This document shows positions 1-10,322 of a stretch of 64,000 nt of DNA, one piece after another (positions within the stretch are counted from its first letter, which is position 1; the number at the start of each line of letters is the position of its first letter). This stretch comes from Erythrophleum ivorense (lineage: Eukaryota > Streptophyta > Magnoliopsida > Fabales > Fabaceae), in contig JAIUCV010000008.1 of NCBI GenBank assembly GCA_026724425.1, positions 24,934,369-24,998,368 on the forward strand, read 5' to 3'. The position numbers and the translations under genes were made by a program. The notes under the pieces were generated by a model, which saw only the letters and a list, made by a program, of their open reading frames with translations, searched no databases and had not been told where the DNA came from.

Positions 1-1697
1 ATCAATGCTCCCTTCCTCGGCCTCATGCACATAAAGGTGTGGTAATGATTCCTCTTAGCGTAAACATAATTTAAGGGAGCCAATTAGGTTCATGAAATTA
101 ATTCAAAGGCCACCCAACTTCCTTAAACACTAACTTGACTTATAAACCCCTTTATGGTTCCAAGAATGCACCTAGTAAAGCAACACCCATCAAATAAATT
201 GTAGGCTCCATTCTTTTCTTTCATATATGATTCTTGACTCCTTTTAAGCCTCTTGGAGTCATCACACAATTAAAATAAAGAGTCTAACTACATGTTACTT
301 CTAGAAGTCATATTATGGAACCTAAGACACCAATTCATTCTCTAGGCCTCCTAAATTTTTCCCAAGGATTTTCCTCAATTTCATTCATCATATATGACTC
401 AAAAATGGACTTGAAAGAATTTAAAACTCTCCCTAGGTGTCTCATCCCCTTTAGGCTGAGCCTATGTCTCCTTTTGGCCTCTATGGAGTTTGTTTTGTTT
501 TCTACATGGAAGATGCATATAGGGAGATTCTTAGGGATCTTAGGAACTCATTCAAACATTCATTTAGGCCTAGGAATAATTATATCAAATTAGATTTTCA
601 AGAGAACCCATAAAACCCTAGGTTTGCTTCCTTGAAAATCCATGGCCTTTTCTTGAATTTCTTTGCATATTCTTACCTCCTCCCTTAAATTCATGGAATT
701 CATCCTTGGTTCTCTTCAAAATTCTAGCCCTCTTATAGTTACATATACAGGGCAAAATAGGGAGAAGAAGGGGGAGGGAGTAGCTACCATAGGATAAAGA
801 TTTTTCCTTGTTTCCATGGCTTTTCTTGCTTGTTTCTCACTTTTCTTGGCTTCCTCTCTTCAAATCTAAATTTTTCCCTTAATTTATCCTTTAAAACAGA
901 TTTATATACTTCAATATAATCATAGGAAATAAAGGAGAATAGAGGAGAAGGGGTTTGGAAAGGAAAAAACATGAAAAACTACAAAAAATCCATACCTTCA
1001 AGCTTTGATTTCTCCTCCTATTCCTCTTCCTCTTCCTCTTCCTCTTGTGCACCACTCTCCTAGGGCTTCTTCTCTGGTTTAGGGTAGAAACATATGAAGC
1101 TATGTGACTGGAAGAGTGGGGCGCCATTTATTTATAGGTGGGAAGAAGAAACACTTTTCAAAAATTTTTATTTTGCCCTTCATTTTTAGTATTTTCATTT
1201 CTAATTTGTTTTAGCTCCTTTTTTAGAACCATCTTTTCCATTATGAAATTTAGGTTCCCAATTTACTAAAACTTTCCCGAACGAATCTGTCAAAATTTGG
1301 GTGTACCAACGTTGGAAAGCATCCACCGGAGGGGTTTTAGTTGTCCTGGGGCTTCCTATAGTTTTCAATGCCCCTGAGAACCCTGGAGAACTCAAAAATT
1401 TTATTTAAAAAGCCCTCATGTGTAAATTCCAAAATTTGCTCAAAATGATGAAAATGCCCTTACGTCTCGTCAGCTTTTCGTCACAATTTGTTTCTTCATT
1501 CTAGCTCCATTTTTTTTCTGTCTAAGCTTAGGATTTTCATTTTTAGGGGTCTAGAATGCTTTCCAAATTTTTTGGGACCTTAACTAAATCATTTTGGAGG
1601 GCTTGCTTTTGTCTTTGGTAAATTTTGTTCGTTTACGGAGAAATCGTATATTATGTTTCTCATATTTTTTCTCATTTTCAGAGAACCAGATATTACA
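1..1697 (-). mobile_element. LTR-like repeat, copy A (truncated by window edge)
   Basis: This is the 5' part, in its own minus-strand orientation, of a large non-coding repeat. The right edge at 1697 reads TGTAATATCTGG on the minus strand. It matches in order the other copies ending at 15532, 21951 and (plus strand) starting at 59094. Shared blocks include the first 500 bases with the 'accggaggggttttag' segment near 1325, a CT-rich block with 'cctcttgtgcacc' near 1043, and the 'atggaacctaagacacca' block near 315. No retroviral coding motif is present. The start sequence and length suggest a Ty3/gypsy-type LTR, but this is inference. Confidence 0.6.
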
Positions 1698-2710
1698 TAT
1701 AGCCTTTTGATGGTTTCTATTAGTTTCATATTAATTTTTACACTCCAAAACCCTTATTCCCATCATAATTCCATCAAAAACCAACCCCCTCTAAATTGCT
1801 CTAGGTCTAACCGAACTAAGAGAGACATGAAAGAAATAAGGAAGATAAGTTTTACGTAGGAAACTATACCTTAATAAATTCCTTGTCAAATGGTAGTTCT
1901 TGTGTTACCAAAGTTTTCTCCAAATTCCTCCTTCCTTCTATTGAACCAGCCATAAAATTCCACCATTTAAAATTCTAAAACCATAGAAAGAGAGAAGAAA
2001 AGGATAAGAACAACTTTTACAAAGGCAAGATAGGCAAATTTGCATGAAAAAGTACCTATATGGAGCCTCCTTTCCCTTGCTTCTTCCTCCTTCTTTCTCC
2101 ATGTTTCTGGTTCTATTTCAGAGTAAGAAAGTTGGTTATAGGGCTGAAGGAGATATGTTGGTCTGAGATAAGAAGGAAAAAGTTGTTTTATAACATTTTT
2201 CAAAATGTCCATTATGTCCCTCCACTTCAATTCCTCTGTTTGAACTCATTTCAACTCTTTTTTGCGAATCGTCTATCTTCTAGTTTATTAAAAACATTTG
2301 GCTTCAAATAAATAGGATCTAAAACTTTACCTAATTGTTTAATCAAAGTTTAGGTTAACTGATAATCTAAATTGTACACCAAAAGGATTTTAACCATTCT
2401 AACGGTTCCTAAAGTTTTCTAGGCCTCTAAGAACCTTAGTGAGCTCAATTTTATCATTTAAAACTCCCTAATTTGAGTTTTCAAAAATTTATCTAAAATT
2501 ATAATTTTTCCATTGGACTTCGATTCACTCTGTTTGGTCATTTTGACTTCGATTTCGTGCTATTCTTAGTTTCATAACCACTTCTTTAGATGTTTTAATT
2601 AACCTTCTATTCTTAATTAGCCTCATCTTGCTTTGTTTTAGGCTCCTCTTATATCTTGGTATTGATTTCAGTTTAGTTTTTGAAAAATCATTTATTATAA
2701 GACCTAGCTT
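1698..2710 (-). repeat. Degenerate relative of the same LTR-like repeat
   Basis: The order of blocks resembles copy A but with heavy divergence. The stretch 2330-2500 (phrases such as 'gcctctaagaaccttagtgagctcaa') aligns by eye to 1330-1400 and to 13555-13580. The CT-rich block near 2075-2100 corresponds to the one near 1020-1045. The right edge is vague. No coding potential was seen. Confidence 0.45.
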
Positions 2711-3534
2711 AACATGCCAAATATTCATACTTACAGCTAAACTAAAAGCATAATATTGGGTAAAGCAACCATATTCATAATTGTGCCTAGCACAATAACA
2801 TCATTATAAATGAAACTAGAATTGCATTCTTTGTCCCCTTACAAATGTTAATAGAGTTGTTATGCAAAAGTAGCACTTAAACTCATGTTAAGAAGAGAAA
2901 TAATAGAGATTCAATTTCATTAGGTCTCTAAAACGTATAAAAAATTATGCAAGATGAGGGTTCATCCTCCATACAAAAACAATTTTACATGTTCTGATCC
3001 TTTTTTAATCCAATTCATGCATTTCTTCCTATATAAGTCATTTGTTTTTAAAATGAAATTGATAGTATTTCACAAAGGATTTTTGGTCTTTAGTTATATG
3101 GTCAGTGGTTTTTAACTTATTTTGCTTAGTACAATTACAAGTAAAATGACTTATTCTTTGGCAAGTATAATTCTTAACATTGATTATGTTAAGCTTCTTT
3201 CCATCATGTTTGTCTCTCTTCTTAAAACTCTATTAGCCTTATTGAAATGTTGGCAAAAGAAAAATTATTATGAAAGTTTTATCCTTTTTGTGCTTGGACT
3301 TTAAAGTTACAGCAGTTTTAGGTCATTAAATACTAATCCCTAAGCTTTATATGATAAGCAACATCATTAAAAAGACGATGCTCTCTTTATAGGTCAAATT
3401 TACTTTCATATATTCCTAGCTAATATGAAGTTATCTAATAATAGCTTAAATTTATTACTTATTACTAAGGATATAACTAGGTAATTTCAATTCCTTGATT
3501 ATTAGTCTCCTTGATTTGGTTATAAAAGTATGAC
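2711..3534. other. AT-rich DNA without recognisable feature
   Basis: I see no gene, RNA or clear repeat boundary here. Short open frames (for example near 3122-3304) are low-complexity and lack any family resemblance. Confidence 0.5.
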
Positions 3535-5990
3535 TGTAACATCCTCCTTAAAATGAAATTACTATAAGACGAATTAAATTTTATTATGATAATTAAATTA
3601 AATTAGCTAGATTGGAACCTATTAAATTAATAAAATTAGGTCCTAAATATGTGAATTTATGAATTTATGAATTTTTAGAAGAAAACCAATATTTTTTAAA
3701 GTCATTAAATATTTAATTAGAATTTTTATGATTTTATAAGATTTATTTGAGATTAAAATCAAATTATTGAATAATGAAAAATTAAGAAATAAATACTTAG
3801 AGAATGAAATTTTAATAAATTTTTAAGCTATTAGATCCCTAAAAATATAAAAACAATATTTATGGAATAAAGATATTTAAATAAAATTAAGGGGTTAAAA
3901 TACAATTAGTAAAGATCTAAAGTTCAAAAGTGTAATTTTGACTAAGGCTAAAATACAATTTTCATAGGGAAAAATATAAGTTTAACCAAATGAAATTTGA
4001 CAGGTTATGGACAATAAGATTGGCTCAAAATGATCATTATAGTTAAATAGATAATTCTATAACTACCACATTCCCTGAAATTCAACTTGTATGCAAATAT
4101 AATGTATTGAAATGCATGAGAAAGCTTGAAAGATGTTCTATACAAGAAGATTTTTTCTTCTCCTTTAGATGGCATGTCTAAGAGGAAGAGAGAGAAAGAA
4201 CCTTACCTCACTATATATGTTCATCTTCTCATCTTCATATCAATTGCCTAAAATTCAAATGCTTCCTAACAATTGCTACGTTATCCTTTAATGAACCACT
4301 CTCCAAAATTTTTTCTTTATAACTTTGAAAAGAGAGAAAGTGTAGGAGAAAGAGCAATAGGTAGAAAAGAAGGTAAAGAACCTTGACTTACTTCAATCCA
4401 CTCCCTTTAGTAAGACTTCTTATTAGTCTTACTAAGATATTCTCTGGTTTTTATGTTGTCATCTTCTCTCCATATCTTTTCTTCTCTTCTCCATCTTTTG
4501 AGTTACGTATTTATACATCTTAGTGCTCTTCCTTTTTTGTTGCATCATGCTGAATAAGAGATGAATATGAAAAGAACAAGGAGTAATATCTAGTTTCCAT
4601 TTTTAACTTCATTCATATGAAAGATTCAAGCTTGAGTACATGAACTTAGTTGATAGTTTAAGTAATGGGTATTTAGCATTGAGTTTTGAGGAAGAAAAGA
4701 ACATGGTTTCAACTTCATATTACTCTATTTTAATGATCTACTTGCTTGCTTGATTGTTTGGTTGAGTTTAATTGAAGGAAACAATTGAAAGGAGGTTGAA
4801 AAACATGATTTTTATAAATTAAGGATCATTGGCATGGGGGGCCTACTACATAATACAAACCATGTCTAAAGAGTAATTTTATCAATCTTTGAAGCCCAAC
4901 AAGGCCTGGCCATGTTTGGGGCACCCTTGAACATAGCTAAGTTGTGTTAAGTGTTAAAGAGGCCAAAAATTAGGGGTTTCAACCCCAGTTTTAAGATAAG
5001 ATTATCCCAGATTTATACCCACTTATAAACCATGTATTCCACTTTTACATTAAGCATTCTAGTTGTCCTATAAGTGTACAATTCAGTTAGAAAGAATGAG
5101 ACAAATTCATGTTTAACATAGCTAAGATACTTGATGCAATGCCCATGGATACTTTCTAACTACACAAGCATTCCCAGACTTAATTAATTACAGTTCCTTT
5201 AAAAGGAATTATCTAATGACTACATATGAGCTGTAGATTATTAGGTTATGCTATGAAGATTTATATGTTGTATTAAGCTGTAAGACTAATGCAAGATAAT
5301 TTTGTGGTTATGTTACAAACCAAGTTGTTTGTGCATTATTTAGGCCTACAAATTCATGTTTATTTACTATTGATGGATTATTTGAGATGATCCCTTAGAT
5401 AGACCAAAGATAAATATGAAAAATATTTTTTGCACACAAGGAAAATAAACCATTACTTGTTTTTAAAAATTTACTATGTTTTATTGAGAATTTTTTGAAT
5501 TCTCACCTTTTGTTTAGGGAATGCTTTTAGATAAAAATGATTCCAGTAACAGAGTTCATAAGTAAGATATAATACTTTTAAATTCTCACCTTTTATGTTG
5601 ACATCTCTATATTTGGTAGGGTATAAGTGATCATTTGTATGAATTTAGTAATAGTCATGGAGGATTCCTAACTAATTACCCCACCTCTGACTATGCCAAC
5701 CCCACCCACAGTGTAGAGATATGATGCCCAGCTTAGTTGACTAGTTAATGTAGTTACCCTATGGAACTTGGATGACTGTATATGAATGTAGATATTAGTA
5801 TCATGGTTAAATAATGTTTTAACTTAGGTGCTGATGGTGTACTAACTATATGACTATAACTTGTAGGGCCTTTGACTAATATCTGTATGGTGTGATCTAA
5901 ACATTTTAAGTACGTAAGGCGATGTAATATATCAGGTTGTAGTATGATGTACGTACATATGTAGGTATGTGTAATCTCTTTATTGTCACA
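3535..5990 (+). repeat. Old plus-strand LTR-like sequence starting TGTAACATCC
   Basis: TGTAACATCCTCC at 3535 is typical of plant gypsy LTR starts. The segment about 3610-4070 has a diverged direct copy at about 6820-7220. An inverted repeat TGAGAATT/AATTCTCA lies at 5485-5505, in the position where other LTR-like units of this window carry a similar hairpin. The 3' border is not identifiable, so the end given is approximate. No coding sequence was seen. Confidence 0.4.
5485..5505 (+). repeat. LTR-associated hairpin TGAGAATT/AATTCTCA
   Basis: Eight-base perfect inverted arms with a 5-base loop, followed directly by 'cctttt'. It belongs to a recurrent hairpin type seen in several LTR-like units of this window. 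Confidence 0.6.
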
Positions 5991-6819
5991 CTGCAAGTTT
6001 TGGAAAAAAAAATATGTCCACTATGTGTAACTTAATTAAATAAGAAACTAAATAGTAAAGAAGCTACAATGACCAAACTTGTGCTTAAGGAGTATCTACA
6101 TGCCTTGAATAGTTGCATATGATTTTCTCTCACACATGAGGTTATTAGCCAAGCTACTCAGCATAGTTATGTGAGCAATATTGTTTTTTCTTTTTCAATA
6201 AAAAAAGTTTCTAGATCTCACCTTTATTAAGTTGTATTTCCATGTTTAGACTTATAAATGACAATGTTCAATGGTTTCTTTTCATTTTATTCTTCTTAAG
6301 GATGTAACAAACTTATATTGTCAAATTTTCTAATTGACACCATCTAGCTCATCGCTCTTATTAAGCTAAGCAATTATGTTTTTAATAGTCATAATCATAA
6401 TCTAACCTTTACATAGAAAAATGTCATCATTTTTCTATCAAATTTATGTGTATTTTTTCTTAATTATAGTTCGTAGATGACTTTAAGTCTACTAATCTAA
6501 GAATTTTCACTTGATAAAATATTTTATTTTATTTCTCTATTTTAATTGTTTAAATATGGTTTTTAGATGAGTCTCAATCTACCAATCTAAAAGCTTCAAC
6601 TTAACAGGACATTTCTCTTATATATTTATTTAATTCAATGCATTCCTAAATTGTGTTGATACCTAAATCACACTTAAAGGAACCTCACTCTAAAGATATT
6701 TATCTTCTAAAAATATATTCTCTTTGACCATTTTAACAACTTTCTCCCAATAGAGCTAACATTTAATTAATTTCAAATAAATTAACTAACATTAGAAAAA
6801 TGCTTAAAGGTTAATTATA
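5991..6819. other. AT-rich DNA without recognisable feature
   Basis: No gene or border is evident. Two short similar sentences occur near 6480-6500 and 6560-6600 ('agatga...tctac(t/c)aatct(a)a'), suggesting a small old duplication. Confidence 0.4.
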
Positions 6820-7220
6820 CCAAAATGATAAGAAATTTAGGAAGAATAAATTTATATGACATAATGAAAATTTATTGAAACCATTAGGAATTTAATAGGA
6901 ATTTTTGGAAATTTTTATGAATTATTTGGGATCTAGTCTAATTTATTAAATAGAAAATAATTAAAAAAATATGTAGGAGATGAATTTTAGGAAATTTCCT
7001 AGACATTTGAGGCCTTATAAAGTGTATTTTCAATTAGGACTAAATGCAATTTTGGCTAGGGTCAAAATATAATTTTCTCCTAAGCCAAAGATATAATTTT
7101 TTTGGGAGAAAAATGTTATAGAAGAATCAAGTCAACCAATAAGAATTGACAGAATGCTTCTCCAAATGATTAGGAACAAGTTTTATAAATAGTACTGAAC
7201 AAATAGATAACATTTTATCA
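6820..7220 (+). repeat. Direct copy of the 3610-4070 segment
   Basis: The same order of short blocks occurs in both places, such as a run of 'ataaatttatatga', then 'ggccttataaagtg', then 'gctagggtcaaaatata', then 'aattgacag' and 'aatagataa'. Divergence is large, so this is an old duplication or two LTR remnants about 3.1 kb apart. Confidence 0.45.
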
Positions 7221-7296
7221 AATAATTACTACTAAAAGATATTTGGCTTCCTTCAAAAGCCAATGGAAGGTTTAGAGAAGCAATTAGTCTCACTTC

Positions 7297-7321
7297 TATA
7301 TATATATATATATATATATAT
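7297..7321. repeat. (TA)n microsatellite
   Basis: A run of about 12 TA dinucleotides lies directly before the CACTA-type terminus. Confidence 0.9.
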
Positions 7322-7503
7322 CACTACAAGAAAGAAGGCAATTAGGACAAATTGGTTCCTCTCCCATATCTCTATCTAGTGTTATCTCCAATAACAAGTT
7401 TCAAGTGTCTGTGGCTCTTCACTCCAAATGGTGTGTCTTTGCTTTCTTCCTTCCAAGTTTGTGTCTACCCCCACACCCAACTCTCGATCTCTTCTTTGTA
7501 GTG
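7322..7503. mobile_element. Possible small CACTA-type non-autonomous element
   Basis: The left end reads CACTACAAGAAAG, the classic terminal motif of plant CACTA (En/Spm) transposons. The right end reads CTTCTTTGTAGTG, whose reverse complement is CACTACAAAGAAG. The ends face each other 182 bp apart. Flanking triplets are 'tat' and 'atg', so I see no clean 3-bp target duplication, which weakens the call. The right end may be chance, with a larger element extending further. Confidence 0.4.
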
Positions 7504-7727
7504 ATGTTTGGCAAGGCAACGATGTATGAGATTGATTCTACCAGCTCGAACCCTAGAAGCTAAGAAGGACATTAATGCTCACATCCTCTCTAAGTCTTCC
7601 CACCCCCACATCATTGTTATGCCTCTCAATCTCAATTCTCTTTGCTATGTTTGCACTAGTGTTTTTCACTTCCATGCCTTTCATTTAATGCTAGTATATC
7701 TTCTCTTTTCTCTTTCCCCTTCTCTCT
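7504..7727. other. Unassigned spacer with short open frame
   Basis: A frame of 99 codons runs across 7508-7807 but lacks an ATG-based start in good context and resembles no family. I do not call it a gene. Confidence 0.4.
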
Positions 7728-8070
7728 TCTTGCATTTGGGATTGAATTGGTCTATTGAATTTCTATTTTGCCTCTTTAATTCTAAATTATGTTTGTTGCA
7801 TTGCTAATTTAATTTTCAAATTGATCAATTGATCAATGATCTTAACTTTATGGCATCATGTCTAGCTATTTCCCCTTTATTGCCTATATCCATCTTTTTG
7901 TATTTGGGATTGATAAATTTGTCTATTGAATTTCTATTTTTTTCCTCTCCAGTTATACATTCTCTTTGTTGCATTATTTATTTATTTTTTGAATTGATCA
8001 ATTGATTGACAATCCCGAATTTGTGGCATGGTGTCATGCTATTTTCTCCCCTTATTGCTTATATCCTATT
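7728..8070 (+). repeat. Diverged tandem duplication, about 165-bp unit
   Basis: Unit 1 (about 7728-7890) and unit 2 (about 7891-8070) share blocks in order: 'tttgggattga', 'gtctattgaatttctattt', 'tttgttgcatt', 'aattgatcaattgat', 'tggcat', 'ttattgc(c/t)tatatcc'. No coding meaning is seen. Confidence 0.7.
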
Positions 8071-8185
8071 TGTGTAGTAAGAAATAAGCCTTCTTCATTG
8101 GAAGGGACAAACATATATTAATTGTAGCAAGAAAAAAAAACCTTCCTTGTTTGCCTATGTTTGTGTTTGTCTTGCCATTGGGGTT

Positions 8186-8290
8186 TGAATATACACTAAT
8201 TGGTGACATTACCAATTGTTAACATTGAGAAGTTAGCATGTCACTTTTATTTAATGATCAATATGCCTTAGGTTCCTCAAAACCATCTCT
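8186..8290 (+). repeat. Dispersed repeat, near-identical copy at 23970
   Basis: About 100 bases, including 'acactaattggtgacatt' and 'atatgccttaggttcctc', recur with few differences at 23970-24070 in the same orientation. The high similarity contrasts with the decayed surroundings. Confidence 0.8.
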
Positions 8291-8393
8291 TAAACTAGAT
8301 TCCATTGTAAAAAACACTCTTCCTAGGCCTTTTTCTCATCATGCTCTCTTCCTTGAGTGTTACCTAGCCATTGTTAGTGGAGATAGGGGAAAG

Positions 8394-10322
8394 TGAGATT
8401 CAAAAAATCTTAGTAGCTAATTCAATATTTAAACACATATATGGTTCATTCAAGCATATAGAAGCAAGTATATATGTCATATAATTATAGCCAAATCATA
8501 ATTTATGCTTTAGAAATCTCATGGCTGTCATAACTAGTTCCTCTTTAGCATATTCATACACATATGAAGCATAAATACAAAAATTGCATACATTTACATG
8601 AAACTAAACATCGAAATCGAGTCGTTTATGGGTCATTTTGAGCTATAGGGGTCTAAACTTGATTCTTACCTTTCCTTAACTCATTTTTACCATAAGCAAG
8701 TTTACTTATACTCAAATAATAGTGTAAAACTCGTGGAATCCCTCAAATCCCCATGGAACCCGAAATGATAATATAGGTGCCAAAATCTACACTAACTTTG
8801 AAATTTAATAACTTGGGTTATACAACTCCAAATCATGCAAATTAGGTGTCTATGGAAAGCTTCAGATGTAAACTACATGTAGTAAAACTTTTAGGAAAAA
8901 TTGGGTTCATTTGCCTAGTCAAATATAATGGAATAGTACCATAGGTCAGAAATGGGAGGCATGTAGCAAACCAAAACTTTGAAATTGCATATCTTAAGGT
9001 ACACAACTCCAAATTAGGTAATCTTAGTGGTCATAGAAAGCTTGAGATGAGATCTAATTGTTGTAAAAATTTTAAGGGAATTTGAGTTCATTGGCCCTAC
9101 AAAATCCATTGCATATTAGAAGCTATTATAGTATTCGGGCACCATCAGACCTCTAATTTAAAAAATTTATAACTCCCTCTATTCCTTTTTATGCAAACTC
9201 ATGGCTTAGAAAGCTTATATTGTCAGATCTATGCCTATAAAATTTCATGAACATTGGACTTCATTTGACCCCTAAATGACATGAAATTCTAAAAGTGTTC
9301 TATGTGAACAATGATAAGTCCTATTTAAAATTTCTATCCAACTTCAAAAATTTGTGAAATATTTCGTACAACTCCAAAAACTATGGTTCTTAGCTTGACA
9401 AAAAGCTCTAGGAGGGATTTAGATGCATGCCAAATATTAGGCTCAAACTAGGTCATCTAGGCCACTTTTGATATAGGAGTTGTTTATGGCAATTTTGAAA
9501 CCATTTTAATTACCAATTTGGACCATTTGGTGCCCAATTGGGTTTCTTTCACTTTGAGCACATTTCTTCCATCCTAAATGCATTCTCTAACTATTCCATA
9601 TCATTTCAAAATAGGTGGATCAAAATTTGACCCATTGACATATAAGAATACATGCATTCTTATTAGAATCAACATAGCTATATGTCATCGTAACACTCAC
9701 ACATTCTCATAGCTTGTTCTACATCTACATTCTTATACTTTTATACATAGTTCCATCATAAAACATTAAGTAGCATTATCACATTCAACATAAGTGTATC
9801 ATATGCATATATATACATAAATTCTAGTACGAGATGGGATTCTAATACATAATTTCCTATTATCTATGATCTCTCTTAGACTTGACCTTAGCTTGGAGAA
9901 CCTGAAATGGTTAGTGGAAGCATGAAGGGTGAGATTTAAGAGAATCTCAACCAATATAATACATACAAAGATACCATTAGTGTATGCTATGCATGTGGTG
10001 CAAGAATACAATGTTAATGTTTAATATGAGTCAAATGCATCATAAAACATGAAAATTCATTTCTTTCTTAGCCATGACATCATCACAAACTTACTAAGCT
10101 CAACTTTTCCCAACTCAGGGGCCAAGGAAGAGCTACAATACTCAATTCCAAGCCTTAAGGGAGTTAGGAGCTAAAACATATATCATTCTCATTCATATAG
10201 CTCAATATGGAACTTATACTAAAACATACATCATGAATGCATCAAGATAACATATACAAGTATTACAGCTCATTCAAACATTCAAATGTATGCAAGAGAG
10301 GGAGATAAAGCTACCTTGTAAT
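8394..10322 (-). repeat. Minus-strand LTR 3'-part fragments with degenerate ~180-bp array
   Basis: The stretch holds hairpins at 8394-8412 (one mismatch) and 9930-9949. Between about 8795 and 9480 four diverged repeat units start with a phrase like 'aactttgaaattt' and continue with 'caactccaaa' and '(t/c)atagaaagctt', spaced 178, 177 and 191 bases. The same phrases occur in copies B and C. I read it as debris of the same LTR-like superfamily. No genes. Confidence 0.5.
9930..9949 (-). repeat. LTR-associated hairpin TGAGATT/AATCTCA
   Basis: Seven-base perfect inverted arms with a 6-base loop. It is one of the recurrent hairpins discussed under findings. Confidence 0.6.

Noticed and set aside
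891..1127. Basic Arg/Lys-rich minus-strand frame
   Set aside because: It comes from the CT-rich block shared by all copies of the LTR-like family. The frame is not conserved between copies.
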